Source: CAYLLN01 sp036496265 (GTDB taxonomy: Bacteria > Planctomycetota > Planctomycetia > Pirellulales > Pirellulaceae). Taken from it: DNA of 12,763 bases. Under the pieces are notes generated by a model that made no database searches, was not told the origin of the DNA, and worked only from the letters and a program-made list of their open reading frames with translations. The translations under genes and the position numbers were made by a program. Below, piece after piece: positions 5,671 through 12,763 of this stretch (position 1 is its first letter; each line of letters starts with the position of its first letter). Where the stretch lies: the NCBI GenBank assembly GCA_036496265.1, contig DASXLL010000219.1:1-12763 (forward strand), in the 5' to 3' direction.

Positions 5671-5691
5671 GGACAGGCCCTGGGCCTGTCC
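5671..5691. repeat. Perfect inverted repeat just after the HTH-receiver gene
   Basis: Two ten-base arms, GGACAGGCCC and GGGCCTGTCC, are separated by a single T; as RNA, nine pairs would close a three-base loop. It lies eight bases after the stop codon, without a U tract. It may be a dispersed palindromic repeat that also stabilises the 3' end of the mRNA. The true terminator follows 20 bases later. Confidence 0.6.
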
Positions 5692-5710
5692 CACAATTTG
5701 AAAAGCTCAA

Positions 5711-5741
5711 AACCGCCGCGAGATGATCGCGGCGGTTTTTT
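5711..5741 (+). terminator. Intrinsic terminator of the HTH-receiver gene
   Basis: AACCGCCGCGA (5711-5721) pairs perfectly with TCGCGGCGGTT (5727-5737) around a GATGA loop, and the stem runs directly into six T residues (5736-5741). Upstream A residues would pair with some of the T's. This is a textbook Rho-independent terminator and separates the regulator from the next operon. Confidence 0.9.
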
Positions 5742-5864
5742 GTTGCGCGAGCGGCAGCGCCGCCGAGTCGTCAAAAAAGGGATTGAATCTCTCCCGCCGC
5801 GCTGTCAAATTAATAAAGAATATTCTGCCGCTAAGCTGGGAATTTCCTATTCTGGAGTCCTGCC

Positions 5865-6803
5865 GTGCTTCGACGAGTTCCGAATCTACGTCGCGGCTTC
5901 ACGCTCGTGGAGCTGCTCGTTGTGATCGCGATCATCGGCGTGCTCGTGGCGTTGCTGTTGCCAGCCGTCCAATCCGCTCGCGAAGCGGCCCGCCGCATGT
6001 CGTGCTCGAATAACCTGAAGCAGCTCAGCCTGGGGCTGCACAATTACGAAGATACGCATAAAACGCTGCCGCCATCCGGAATCGACTCCAATCAAATGTC
6101 CTGGGTCGTCCTGCTCCTGCCCTATTTCGAGCAAGGCGCTCTCTATAACCAATTCAATTTCAACAAGGGCTCGTGGCAAGCCTTCAACCGCACAACATTA
6201 GTCCAAGGCGTCCGCATTAAGGCGATTATCTGCCCTGACCTCACGACCAAGGCCGACAGCTATTCGAATTTCGCTACGACGCCGGACGAATCGACCGTTT
6301 CTGCGCTGCACTATTACGCTGTCCTCGGCCCCAACGGTCCCGTTGGCAGCAACACCGGCCAAAGCTATCTGGTCCAAGGCATTGCCAATCAAGGATTTGG
6401 CGTCTGTGCCAATCAAGGCGCCTTCGGCCAGGGCGTGATCGTCAGCTCCAACGTGATTCCCACCAACAACCCGCTTCGCACTTTCACCGACGGCACGTCC
6501 AACACCCTCATGCTCGGCGAAATGGCCTGGCCTAAGTACCTTTACTGGCGACCTTGGACCCGCGGCTACTATGCCGACAGTCGCGGCACCCTACTCTATG
6601 CCAGCCGTAATGTCACGAATCCGATCAACTCCAAGCTTTCGGATCCTTGGAACGACGCTTCGTTCGGCAGCTTGCATCCGGGCGGCGCAATGTTTAGTCG
6701 GGCCGATGGCTCAATTCACTACGTTCGCCAAAATATCGACATGCCCACCTACCGCGCCCTCGCCAGCCGCGACGGCGGCGAACCGATCGCGAATGACGAC
6801 TAA
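5865..6803 (+). CDS. DUF1559 pseudopilin-like surface protein
   Basis: A GTG start at 5865, seven bases after GGAG (5854-5857), gives 312 residues. Residues 11-16 read GFTLVE, the prepilin-type cleavage and methylation motif, followed by a hydrophobic helix (LLVVIAIIGVLVALLLPAVQ) and AREAARRMSCSNNLKQLSLGLHNYEDTHKTLPP, the hallmark of DUF1559. The C-terminal H-X9-DG motif is present (H271 to D281-G282 in HPGGAMFSRADGS). The family is hugely expanded in planctomycetes and is thought to form part of the cell surface or a type II/IV-like system after processing by prepilin peptidase; the precise job is unknown. The next gene overlaps its stop codon by 11 bases, so the two are co-expressed. Length is normal and nothing seems broken. 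Confidence 0.95.
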   Translation: MLRRVPNLRRGFTLVELLVVIAIIGVLVALLLPAVQSAREAARRMSCSNNLKQLSLGLHNYEDTHKTLPPSGIDSNQMSWVVLLLPYFEQGALYNQFNFNKGSWQAFNRTTLVQGVRIKAIICPDLTTKADSYSNFATTPDESTVSALHYYAVLGPNGPVGSNTGQSYLVQGIANQGFGVCANQGAFGQGVIVSSNVIPTNNPLRTFTDGTSNTLMLGEMAWPKYLYWRPWTRGYYADSRGTLLYASRNVTNPINSKLSDPWNDASFGSLHPGGAMFSRADGSIHYVRQNIDMPTYRALASRDGGEPIANDD

Positions 6804-7224
6804 TTTTAAAAGAATGGTAAACGCTGCGACGCTCAGTCCGAAGCGGATCGTCGCGCTGTCCCGTATCTTGCCACTTGTATTTCTCGCCGGCTGCTCCTCT
6901 GGCGAACGTACGTTTCAGCTTTCCGGCGCCATCACCTACGACGGCAAGCCTGTCCCCGCCGGGCACATCATCTTCGAGCCTGACACCAACTCCGCCAACA
7001 ACGGCGGCTCCGGCTTCGCCAAAATCAAAGATGGCCATTACGACACCCGCGTTCTCGACGGCCGCGGGGTCGTCGGCGGCCCGCACGTGGTCCGCATCTA
7101 TGGCACCGACGGCATTCCCCGCGGCGAACTGCTCAACGGCATTCCAATTTTCCAGGAATACATGACGACGGCCGACCTGCCGAAGAAAACCGGCACAGTG
7201 GATTTCGCCGTACCGAAGAAATAG
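6793..7224 (+). CDS. Small lipoprotein with transthyretin/carboxypeptidase-regulatory-like domain
   Basis: The ATG at 6793 overlaps the end of the DUF1559 gene and gives 143 residues; ATG at 6814 is a possible alternative with the same signal peptide. The N-terminus has basic residues, a hydrophobic stretch (RILPLVF) and the lipobox LAGC with the lipidated cysteine at residue 34. The rest is a single beta-sandwich of about 100 residues: SGAITYDGKPVPAGHIIFEPD, then DGHYDTRV and GPHVVRIYG, typical of the planctomycete carboxypeptidase-regulatory-like family. It should be anchored in a membrane facing the periplasm. Such lipoproteins often follow DUF1559 genes, which suggests a joint role, but no biochemical function is known to me. 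It ends 17 bases before the convergent BrnA stop codon. Confidence 0.88.
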   Translation: MTTNFKRMVNAATLSPKRIVALSRILPLVFLAGCSSGERTFQLSGAITYDGKPVPAGHIIFEPDTNSANNGGSGFAKIKDGHYDTRVLDGRGVVGGPHVVRIYGTDGIPRGELLNGIPIFQEYMTTADLPKKTGTVDFAVPKK

Positions 7225-7241
7225 CAATCGTCACACCGGTT

Positions 7242-7451
7242 TCAGGCCCAGCGCAACTGCGGCTTCTTCCGGGCTTCAACACATTCGCGCAAGTACATAT
7301 TGATCAGGTTCTGATACGAGATCTGCGATTCGGCGGCCAGTTGCTTGAAGTAGTCGATCGTGTCCTTATCGATCCGGATCGTGATTTGCGTCTTCAGCAT
7401 CCGACTGTACGGATTCTTCTTGGACTTACTGAAATCGTATTCTTTTCTCAT
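7242..7451 (-). CDS. brnA: BrnA-type ribbon-helix-helix antitoxin
   Basis: Starting at ATG 7451, this 69-residue protein contains a ribbon-helix-helix core (KTQITIRIDKDTIDYFKQLAAESQISYQNLINMYLREC, residues about 20-57). BrnA antitoxins bind the BrnT toxin through their N-terminal part and repress the shared promoter through this DNA-binding fold. The start codon overlaps the toxin stop codon as ATGA, the expected translational coupling. A longer frame reaching back to 7547 lies inside the toxin gene and is not needed. The protein seems complete, in contrast to the toxin gene next to it. A palindromic operator candidate lies at 7751-7767 ahead of the toxin. Confidence 0.88.
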   Translation of the reverse strand: MRKEYDFSKSKKNPYSRMLKTQITIRIDKDTIDYFKQLAAESQISYQNLINMYLRECVEARKKPQLRWA

Positions 7452-7741
7452 GACAAGAAATCCTCGTATTGCTTGCGTTCCTTCTTGGTGGACTTTCGCG
7501 CCGAAATCAAGCGAACCTCGGCATCGTTGGCACGATCGCAATGGCAAACGAGGAGAATTCGCAGCTTGGAACTCATGCCCAACAGAACGAACCGATCTTC
7601 GTCGTCGGAGTGATCCGGATCATGTTCTAGCCTGGCGTTCTCATCGTAAAAAATCGTCCGTGCCTCGTCGAACGACACGCCATGCTTCTTTTCGTTGATC
7701 ACGGCCTACGCCGGATCCCATGTGAATAGAAGCTTCTTCAT
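7448..7741 (-). pseudogene. brnT: BrnT-type RNase toxin with an in-frame amber codon
   Basis: The full frame begins at ATG 7741-7739 and reads MKKLLFTWDPA, a TAG stop at 7708-7706, then AVINEKKHGVSF and on to EDFLS at 7448. The parts on both sides of the stop match the standard BrnT N-terminus, in which WDP-x-K is followed by KHGVSF, so the stop replaces a lysine by one base change (AAG to TAG) at codon 12. BrnT is a RelE-like ribonuclease that blocks translation. Without the amber codon, the length would be 97 residues, normal for the family. A GTG at 7702 could restart translation and give 84 residues lacking the first beta-strand, probably with reduced or no activity. The remaining family features (HDPDHSDDEDRFVLLG, RLISARK) are intact. 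Inactivation seems recent, because the rest of the frame is undamaged. A sequencing error or amber suppression are alternatives. Confidence 0.82.
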
Positions 7742-7750
7742 GGGACAGTG

Positions 7751-7767
7751 TAATTATACCATAATTA
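7751..7767 (-). promoter_or_regulatory. Promoter/operator candidate of the brnTA module
   Basis: TAATTAT and ATAATTA form a perfect seven-base inverted repeat around ACC (TAATTATACCATAATTA). On the minus strand it includes TATAAT twice, eleven bases apart, so a -10 box is embedded in the palindrome about ten bases before the brnT ATG. The -35 is poor. Autorepression by the BrnA ribbon-helix-helix protein binding here is the natural inference. Confidence 0.55.
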
Positions 7768-7848
7768 TAGTTACTGGGAATACTAACTCATTCCCGGTTG
7801 GCCTGGGGCATGTCACAATATACGAGTTCTTCCCACACCTTCCATCGC

Positions 7849-10368
7849 ATGATAATTCCGCTGCCATCCCGCCCCGAACTCCTCGCCCCCGCCGGCGACT
7901 GGGACTGCGTCCGCGCGGCGATCGAAAACGGCGCCGACGCCGTCTATTTCGGCCTCGATACTGGCTTCAACGCTCGAGCCCGGGCCAAAAACTTCGATGT
8001 CGCCGACCTCCCCCGGCTGATGACGGACCTCCATCGCCGCGGCCTCAAAGGCTACGTCACGCTGAACACTCTCGTTTTTACGAGCGAGTTGCCGGAAGTC
8101 GAAACTCTCGTGCGTCAGATAGCCGCCGCGGGTGTCGATGCCCTCCTCGTCCAAGATCTCGGCCTCCTCCGCCTCATTCGCGCCATCTGCCCCGATCTGT
8201 CGATCCACGCCAGTACGCAGATGACGCTCACCAGCAGCCAAACGATCGCGGCTATTGCAGAACTCGGCGTCAATCGCGTGGTGCTGGCCCGCGAATGCTC
8301 GCTCGACGAAATTCGCCGCATTCGCCGCGAATGCGACATGCCGCTGGAAGTGTTCGTCCACGGCGCGCTCTGCGTCGCCTATTCGGGCCAATGCTTAACG
8401 AGCGAATCGCTCGGCGGGCGCAGCGCTAACCGCGGCCAATGTGCCCAGGCTTGCCGCCTGCCCTACGACCTCATCTGCGACGGCCGCGACGTTGATCTCG
8501 GCGAACAAAAATATCTGCTCAGCCCGCAAGACCTTGCCGCCTACGATCTGATTCCCGAGCTCATCGACGCTGGCGTCTGCAGTTTCAAAATCGAAGGCCG
8601 CCTCAAAACGCCCGAATACGTCGCGAACATCGTCAAGCACTACCGGCAGGCCATCGACGCCGCCCTCGCGGCCAAGCCAATCGAGTTTTCGCCGCAAGAC
8701 GTCGAAGAAATGGAACTCTCCTTCTCCCGCGGCTTCTCTCCCGGCTGGCTCAACGGCTGCGACCACAAGATGCTCGTCCCCGCCACCAGCTCCTCCAAAC
8801 GAGGCATACTCCTCGGCCACGTCCGCGGCACTCGCAAGAACCGTATCACCGTCGAATTGGCCAACCATGCCATTAAACGAGGCGACGGCGTCTCCTTCGA
8901 CTGCGGCAAGCCAGTTGATGACGAACAAGGCGGCCGTGTTTATGAAGTGTTTCAAAACCACCATTCTTTGACTGAACCGGTGTCAGCTGGGCTTGTCGAG
9001 CTTGCGTTTGCTCACGGCGCAATCGATTTTGTTGCGATACAGCCCGGCATGCGCGTCTGGAAAAACGACGACCCCGAACTCACCTCCCGCCTCCGCAAAT
9101 CCTTCACCTCTGCCGACCCCCAGCGCCGTACGAACGTCGATCTATCCATCCGTGCCGCAGTCGGCGAACCCTTAACAATCTCCGCGACCACCGAAACTGG
9201 CCTCCATTTCGATCTAACGTCCGAACAATCCTGCGCCGACGCCCAAAAGCACCCCCTCACCGAGCAAATCCTCCGCGATCAACTCGGCCGCCTCGGCGGA
9301 ACGCCCTTCGCCCTCCGCAACCTCACGGCCGAAATCTTTGGCCGCCCGATGCTGCCTTTCAGTCTTCTCGGGCGCCTCCGCCACCAACTCGTCGAGCAGC
9401 TCGAACAGCTTTCCGTAGCGCCGCCTCCGCGAACAGTTGCAACAGAACCCGTTCTGCCGACGCTTCGCGCCTCGCTAACTCGAAGCGCGAGCGAGGGGTT
9501 GGCAACCAATCCGACACTCACCATCCTCAGCCGCTCCCTTCCCCAACTCCGCGAACTCCTCGCCGCCGGTATCAAACATCATTACGTGGACTTCGCCGAC
9601 ATTCGTGAATATCGCGACGCCGTCGAAATAGCACACGAACACGACGCCACCATCTTCCTCGCCACGCCCCGCATTCAAAAGGCCGACGAGCTCGGAATCT
9701 TCCACGCGTTAGCCAAACACAACGCCGACGGCATCCTCGTCCGCAATCTTTCCGGCCTCCGCTTTTTCCGCGAACGCGAAATTCCCGTCATCGCCGATTT
9801 CTCGCTCAACGCCGCCAACGAGCTGACGGCCCAATACCTCAGCGAACAGGGCGCGGCAAAGATTACGCCCTCCTACGACCTCAATCGCGATCAACTCCTT
9901 GACCTAGTCGCCGCGGTCCCGCCCCACTGGCTCGAAGTCGTGATCCACCAGCACATGCCCATGTTCCACATGGAGCACTGTGTCTTCTGCGCCGTCCTCT
10001 CGCCGGGCACGAACAAAACCAACTGCGGCCGCCCCTGCGATACACACCAGGTCAAGCTGCGCGATCGGCTGGGAATGGAGCACCCGCTTACCGCCGATGT
10101 TGGCTGCCGGAACACGCTCTTCAACGCGACGCCGCAATCTGCCGCCGAGGTTGTCCCCGAATTGCTCGCCCGCGGGATCAAAAACTTTCGGATTGAGCTG
10201 CTTGATGACCAGGGCCCACGGCTGACAGAGTTGGTCCAACTCTATCAACGCCTTTTGGCCAGCGAAGCGACGGGCAAACAAGTTTGGACACGCCTCAAAG
10301 CTACCAACCGCGTCGGTATTACCCGCGGCACTCTGGAAGAGCGGCGACATCCGCTGGCGATCGTTTGA
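7849..10368 (+). CDS. Peptidase U32 family protein, RlhA-like (probable tRNA/rRNA hydroxylation or related enzyme)
   Basis: From ATG 7849 this is 839 residues, longer than the roughly 650 of E. coli RlhA. The N-terminal TIM-barrel-like part starts RPELLAPAGDWDCVRAAIENGADAVYFG and contains the U32 signature HGALCVAYSGQC, then GRSANRGQCAQACRLPY (cysteines 175, 182, 198, 202), closest among E. coli paralogues to RlhA, which makes 5-hydroxycytidine in 23S rRNA. A second cysteine group lies at C711, C714, C726, C730 (HCVFCAVL, then NCGRPCDTHQV), as in the RlhA C-terminus. U32 proteins of this type bind iron-sulfur clusters. An SLTRSASEG-type repeat sits in the linker at residues 540-550. No Shine-Dalgarno sequence is present at any of the starts; TTG 7798 and ATG 7810 are alternatives in frame. 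It is convergent with the cupin gene, 27 bases apart. Family assignment is firm; substrate is inferred. Confidence 0.9.
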   Translation: MIIPLPSRPELLAPAGDWDCVRAAIENGADAVYFGLDTGFNARARAKNFDVADLPRLMTDLHRRGLKGYVTLNTLVFTSELPEVETLVRQIAAAGVDALLVQDLGLLRLIRAICPDLSIHASTQMTLTSSQTIAAIAELGVNRVVLARECSLDEIRRIRRECDMPLEVFVHGALCVAYSGQCLTSESLGGRSANRGQCAQACRLPYDLICDGRDVDLGEQKYLLSPQDLAAYDLIPELIDAGVCSFKIEGRLKTPEYVANIVKHYRQAIDAALAAKPIEFSPQDVEEMELSFSRGFSPGWLNGCDHKMLVPATSSSKRGILLGHVRGTRKNRITVELANHAIKRGDGVSFDCGKPVDDEQGGRVYEVFQNHHSLTEPVSAGLVELAFAHGAIDFVAIQPGMRVWKNDDPELTSRLRKSFTSADPQRRTNVDLSIRAAVGEPLTISATTETGLHFDLTSEQSCADAQKHPLTEQILRDQLGRLGGTPFALRNLTAEIFGRPMLPFSLLGRLRHQLVEQLEQLSVAPPPRTVATEPVLPTLRASLTRSASEGLATNPTLTILSRSLPQLRELLAAGIKHHYVDFADIREYRDAVEIAHEHDATIFLATPRIQKADELGIFHALAKHNADGILVRNLSGLRFFREREIPVIADFSLNAANELTAQYLSEQGAAKITPSYDLNRDQLLDLVAAVPPHWLEVVIHQHMPMFHMEHCVFCAVLSPGTNKTNCGRPCDTHQVKLRDRLGMEHPLTADVGCRNTLFNATPQSAAEVVPELLARGIKNFRIELLDDQGPRLTELVQLYQRLLASEATGKQVWTRLKATNRVGITRGTLEERRHPLAIV
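9470..9496. repeat. Palindromic repeat inserted in frame in the U32 gene
   Basis: CCTCGCT (9470-9476) and AGCGAGG (9490-9496) are perfect inverted arms around a 13-base centre. The coding strand reads RASLTRSASEGLATN (residues 540 onward), and the other strand reads NPSLALRVSEARSVG; both peptide phrases are familiar from planctomycete proteomes, where this short palindromic repeat is found in many genes. It falls between the catalytic half and the C-terminal half of the protein, in a proline- and alanine-rich linker that should tolerate it. Confidence 0.7.
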
Positions 10369-10395
10369 GATACGCGAGACAGTAGGTGTGAGCGG

Positions 10396-10737
10396 CTAAG
10401 GCTTGGCCGCGGGTAACTCGTCGCCATCGTGGATGTAGGCGGGCGGGACATAGAAGTTCAGAGTGACGAGCTTGCCGCGGCCGGTGCTTTTGATCTCGTG
10501 TTCATCGCCGCGTTCGATAAGGAGGAGCGTGTTGGCTTTAAGCGGATATTTTTTTCGATTGATGGTGGCCTGACCGGTTCCGGAAACGACGAAGAGCCAT
10601 TGGTCGGCGCCGCGATGCCTATTTCCAGGGCCGCCTTCGGATTCGCCCGGCGGGAGAACCATTTCGGCGGCTTGAGAATGCTTGTTACCCAGGACGACTC
10701 GGAAATCACTCGTGAGGAGGAGTTGTTTGCGTTTCAT
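10396..10737 (-). CDS. Small single-domain cupin
   Basis: The ATG at 10737 gives 113 residues. Cupin motif 1 is recognisable in GNRHRGADQWLFVVSGTG (residues 38-55; H41, with Q at the usual Glu position) and motif 2 in ERGDEHEIKSTG (residues 75-86; H80). A metal site would have fewer ligands than in canonical cupins. Small cupins act as sugar isomerases, dioxygenases or sensor modules, and the sequence does not say which. A TTG at 10758 overlaps the TGA stop of the thioredoxin-like gene (TTGA) and would add seven residues; the ATG is preferred. It is the second gene of a two-gene minus-strand operon and converges on the U32 gene. Confidence 0.82.
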   Translation of the reverse strand: MKRKQLLLTSDFRVVLGNKHSQAAEMVLPPGESEGGPGNRHRGADQWLFVVSGTGQATINRKKYPLKANTLLLIERGDEHEIKSTGRGKLVTLNFYVPPAYIHDGDELPAAKP

Positions 10738-10754
10738 AGCTGGCTTGCTCTGGC

Positions 10755-11285
10755 TCAATGATTCGTGACGTCGCCCACGCGGTGGGCTTCTAGTTTTTTT
10801 TGTAGCAATGCTTGTTCCTCATCGGTCATTTCCGGGCAAGCGGTTTTTAGCATTTCGAGGTAGCGATGGACTTCGTCGTCGGTGTTGGGAAAGCCGATGT
10901 TTTGGCCGGCGTCGCCGGAATCGGCGAGCAATGCACCGTGAGAATCGACGATCGTGTAAGCCGGGACGCCGCGGTCATTGCCGCGTTCATGGTACATTTG
11001 CTGCGCGCCGACCATTGCATCGATAGGGAGCATGACGACGATGAAGTACTTGTCGAGCAAGCGGGCGACGTCTTCGTCGGCGTGATAATCTTCGAGCTGA
11101 TGGGACCAGAAGTCGTTTTCGGTGAACAGCAGGAAGACGGGTCTCTCGACGATTTGAGCCTGATCAAGGGCATCAGAAACAATCTTGTGGGCCTGCGGCG
11201 CATCGGTGAATGTTGGCTGGGTGAATGGCCAGCAGCCGGCATGCAAGGCCATCAAAAGGACAAGCGGCAGCGAAAAACGTCTCAT
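10755..11285 (-). CDS. Thioredoxin-fold (DUF255/thioredoxin_7-like) protein lacking the CXXC motif, exported
   Basis: The ATG at 11285 gives 176 residues and begins with a signal peptide, MRRFSLPLVLLMALHAGC. C18 could be lipidated, although the lipobox (LHAGC) is imperfect at -3. The mature part looks like a thioredoxin fold: ERPVFLLFTENDFWSHQLEDY (residues 48-67), then FIVVMLPID and GVPAYTIVDSHG with the cis-proline at P108. The active-site position reads W60-S-H-Q rather than WCxxC, so disulfide exchange is not expected. It may be a structural or chaperone-like relative, a common type in planctomycetes. The cupin gene follows directly, so both are likely expressed together. A frame extending to 11351 in front of the signal peptide is unlikely. 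The promoter should lie in the 112 bases shared with ppk on the opposite strand, but no strong box is seen. Confidence 0.75.
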   Translation of the reverse strand: MRRFSLPLVLLMALHAGCWPFTQPTFTDAPQAHKIVSDALDQAQIVERPVFLLFTENDFWSHQLEDYHADEDVARLLDKYFIVVMLPIDAMVGAQQMYHERGNDRGVPAYTIVDSHGALLADSGDAGQNIGFPNTDDEVHRYLEMLKTACPEMTDEEQALLQKKLEAHRVGDVTNH

Positions 11286-11397
11286 CTCGGTGTTTTCAGC
11301 ACACCCAATGCCCATGGAACGAGTCACACTCATCAGCCCTTCGCGGTACAATGCCAGCCATCGGCGAATTGATATACGTTTCCCACAATTCTAAACC

Positions 11398-12763
11398 ATG
11401 ACGGACAGCGCTGTAGCATTGCCACCGGCTACGACGGCGGTCAAGTTCTTCAATCGTGAGCTGAGCTGGCTGGAGTTTAACCAGCGGGTGCTGGATGAGG
11501 CCCGCGATGAGGCGTTGCCGCTCTTGGAGCGGTTGAAATTCCTGGCGATCACGGCGTCGAATCTCGACGAGTTCTTCATGGTTCGCGTGGGCGGGCTGTC
11601 GCTGCTGGTTGAGAAGGGAATCGCGACGCCTGATCCGGCCGGGATGACGCCGACGGAGCAACTGACGGCGGTTCGCAAACGCGTCCATGAAATGGTCGAT
11701 CAGCAGGAGGCGTGTTTTTTGGAATTGGAGCAGAAGCTGGCGGAGGCCGGCGTTCGCCGCGTGCGCGGGCAGGATTTGACGGAGCGGCGGGGCAAGGCGG
11801 TCGAGCAGGTTTTTGAGAGCGAGATCTTTGCGGTGATGACGCCACGGGCAGTGCGGAGCGGCGATGACTTTCCGCTCTTGGTGAATCAAATGTTGCACGT
11901 GGCGGTGCATTTGGCTGCTGATGGCACGAGCGACGGTCAGCCGCGACTGGCGATCATTCCGCTGGGGCGTGCATTGCCGCGGTTTTTTACGCTGAGTGGC
12001 GGGGAGCGCGGTTATTGGTTCGTGCTGTTGGAAGATATTGTCGTGCGGATGGTACACCGGTTTTTCCCTGGGGAGAAAGTGCTGGGGAATGCGGTGTTTC
12101 GGATTACGCGCAACGCCGATTTTTCGCTGCGCGATGACCTGGCGACGGATCTGCTGGCCGGGATGGAGGGAGTTCTCAGCGCCCGAAAACATGGCGACTG
12201 CGTGCGGTTGGAAGTGGCGGCGGATGCCGACAAGAAGGTGCTTGCGAGCTTGAAAGCGGCGCTCGAAGTCAACGACGAGGACATTTTTCGGACTGCGGCG
12301 CCGCTAGATTTGGCGGCCTTCATGCCGCTAGCGGATTTGGCCGGTTTTGACGCGCTGAAATATGAGCCGTGGCCTCCCCAGCCTTCGCCGGATGTGGAGC
12401 AAGGCACCAAGATGTTTGACATCATCGGGCGGCAGGATGTGCTGCTCTATCATCCATACGAGTCGTTCGATCCGGTGTTGCGGCTGATCGAGGAGGCGGC
12501 GGCTGATCCGGACGTGCTGGCAATCAAGCAGATTTTGTATCGCACGAGTCGCAAGAGCCCGATCGTGACGGCGCTGGCGCGGGCGGCGCAGCGGGGCAAA
12601 TATGTGACGGTGATTGTGGAGCTGAAAGCGCGGTTCGACGAAGCTCGCAATATTGAATGGGCGCGGAGCCTGGAAGAGCAGGGCGTGCAGGTGATTTACG
12701 GCGTGAAGGGGCTGAAGACGCACGCCAAGACATGTATTATCGTGCGCCGCGAGCCGCATGGCG
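11398..12763 (+). CDS. ppk1: Polyphosphate kinase 1, N-terminal part (runs off the right edge)
   Basis: The plus-strand frame from ATG 11398 is open to the end of the window, 455 codons of a protein usually near 700 residues. It opens with the PPK1 N-terminal domain (KFFNRELSWLEFNQRVLDEA, then NLDEFFMVRVGGL) and continues through the head domain (FPLLVNQMLHVAVHL, PLGRALPRFF) to the catalytic region (DIIGRQDVLLYHPYESFDPV, AIKQILYRTS, VTVIVELKARFDEARNIEWA). H442 in GLKTHAKTCIIVRRE corresponds to the autophosphorylated histidine (E. coli H435). The enzyme reversibly transfers the gamma-phosphate of ATP to polyphosphate at the membrane or in the cytoplasm. The second catalytic histidine and C-terminal domains are outside the window. 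No clear Shine-Dalgarno sequence precedes the ATG. It is transcribed away from the thioredoxin-like gene. Large open frames on the opposite strand are shadows of this gene. Confidence 0.97.
   Translation, partial: MTDSAVALPPATTAVKFFNRELSWLEFNQRVLDEARDEALPLLERLKFLAITASNLDEFFMVRVGGLSLLVEKGIATPDPAGMTPTEQLTAVRKRVHEMVDQQEACFLELEQKLAEAGVRRVRGQDLTERRGKAVEQVFESEIFAVMTPRAVRSGDDFPLLVNQMLHVAVHLAADGTSDGQPRLAIIPLGRALPRFFTLSGGERGYWFVLLEDIVVRMVHRFFPGEKVLGNAVFRITRNADFSLRDDLATDLLAGMEGVLSARKHGDCVRLEVAADADKKVLASLKAALEVNDEDIFRTAAPLDLAAFMPLADLAGFDALKYEPWPPQPSPDVEQGTKMFDIIGRQDVLLYHPYESFDPVLRLIEEAAADPDVLAIKQILYRTSRKSPIVTALARAAQRGKYVTVIVELKARFDEARNIEWARSLEEQGVQVIYGVKGLKTHAKTCIIVRREPHG

Noticed and set aside
11296..12192. 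A 298-codon open frame on the minus strand
   Set aside because: It lies opposite polyphosphate kinase 1, whose sequence is unmistakable; the minus-strand product is rich in R, Q and H and resembles no family.

Overview
The window looks like a fragment of a planctomycete chromosome, probably of the Pirellulales type. The evidence is one DUF1559 pseudopilin-like protein (GFTLVE N-terminus and C-terminal H-X9-DG motif) followed by a small transthyretin-like lipoprotein, a secreted eight-repeat PQQ-type beta-propeller whose mature part begins with WPQWRGP, a U32 peptidase-family protein carrying an SLTRSASEG-type repeat insertion, moderately high GC, and long intergenic stretches full of degenerate short repeats. 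This assignment is inferred from family content; no rRNA or other marker gene is present.

Layout from left to right. (1) 1-1313, minus strand: a restriction-modification locus. It holds a PD-(D/E)XK restriction endonuclease and, overlapping its 3' end, the 5' part of a DNA methyltransferase that leaves the window at base 1. A promoter candidate and a short out-of-frame coding remnant lie upstream. (2) 1314-2858: an accessory, repeat-rich region around one small VOC/glyoxalase-fold gene. That gene is bracketed by two direct copies of a roughly 50-bp element resembling the first half of an integron attC site. Degenerate CTCTCCGTCCTCTGCGGT-type repeats, two heptamer arrays, a good sigma-54 promoter match with no gene behind it, and a cluster of CTAACAT/ATGTTAG inverted repeats follow. 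(3) 2859-4208, minus: the exported PQQ-type beta-propeller. (4) 4209-5089: about 880 bases without a convincing gene but with several hairpins. (5) 5090-5741, plus: a MerR/excisionase-type HTH fused to a degenerate receiver domain, ended by a strong intrinsic terminator. (6) 5865-7224, plus: the DUF1559 protein and the overlapping lipoprotein gene, a likely two-gene surface operon. (7) 7242-7768, minus: a BrnT/BrnA toxin-antitoxin module whose toxin frame carries an in-frame amber codon at position 12, with a palindromic operator candidate. (8) 7849-10368, plus: a large U32 peptidase-family protein (RlhA-like). (9) 10396-11285, minus: a cupin and a cysteine-less thioredoxin-fold protein, probably one operon. 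(10) 11398 to the right edge, plus: the N-terminal two thirds of polyphosphate kinase 1.

Most genes are standard household or surface functions of the phylum. The accessory features that deserve attention are the amber-interrupted BrnT toxin, the attC-like half-sites around the VOC gene, the palindromic repeat inserted in frame into the U32 gene, and the orphan sigma-54 promoter in the repeat-rich intergenic region. I did not find a clearly new multi-gene system.
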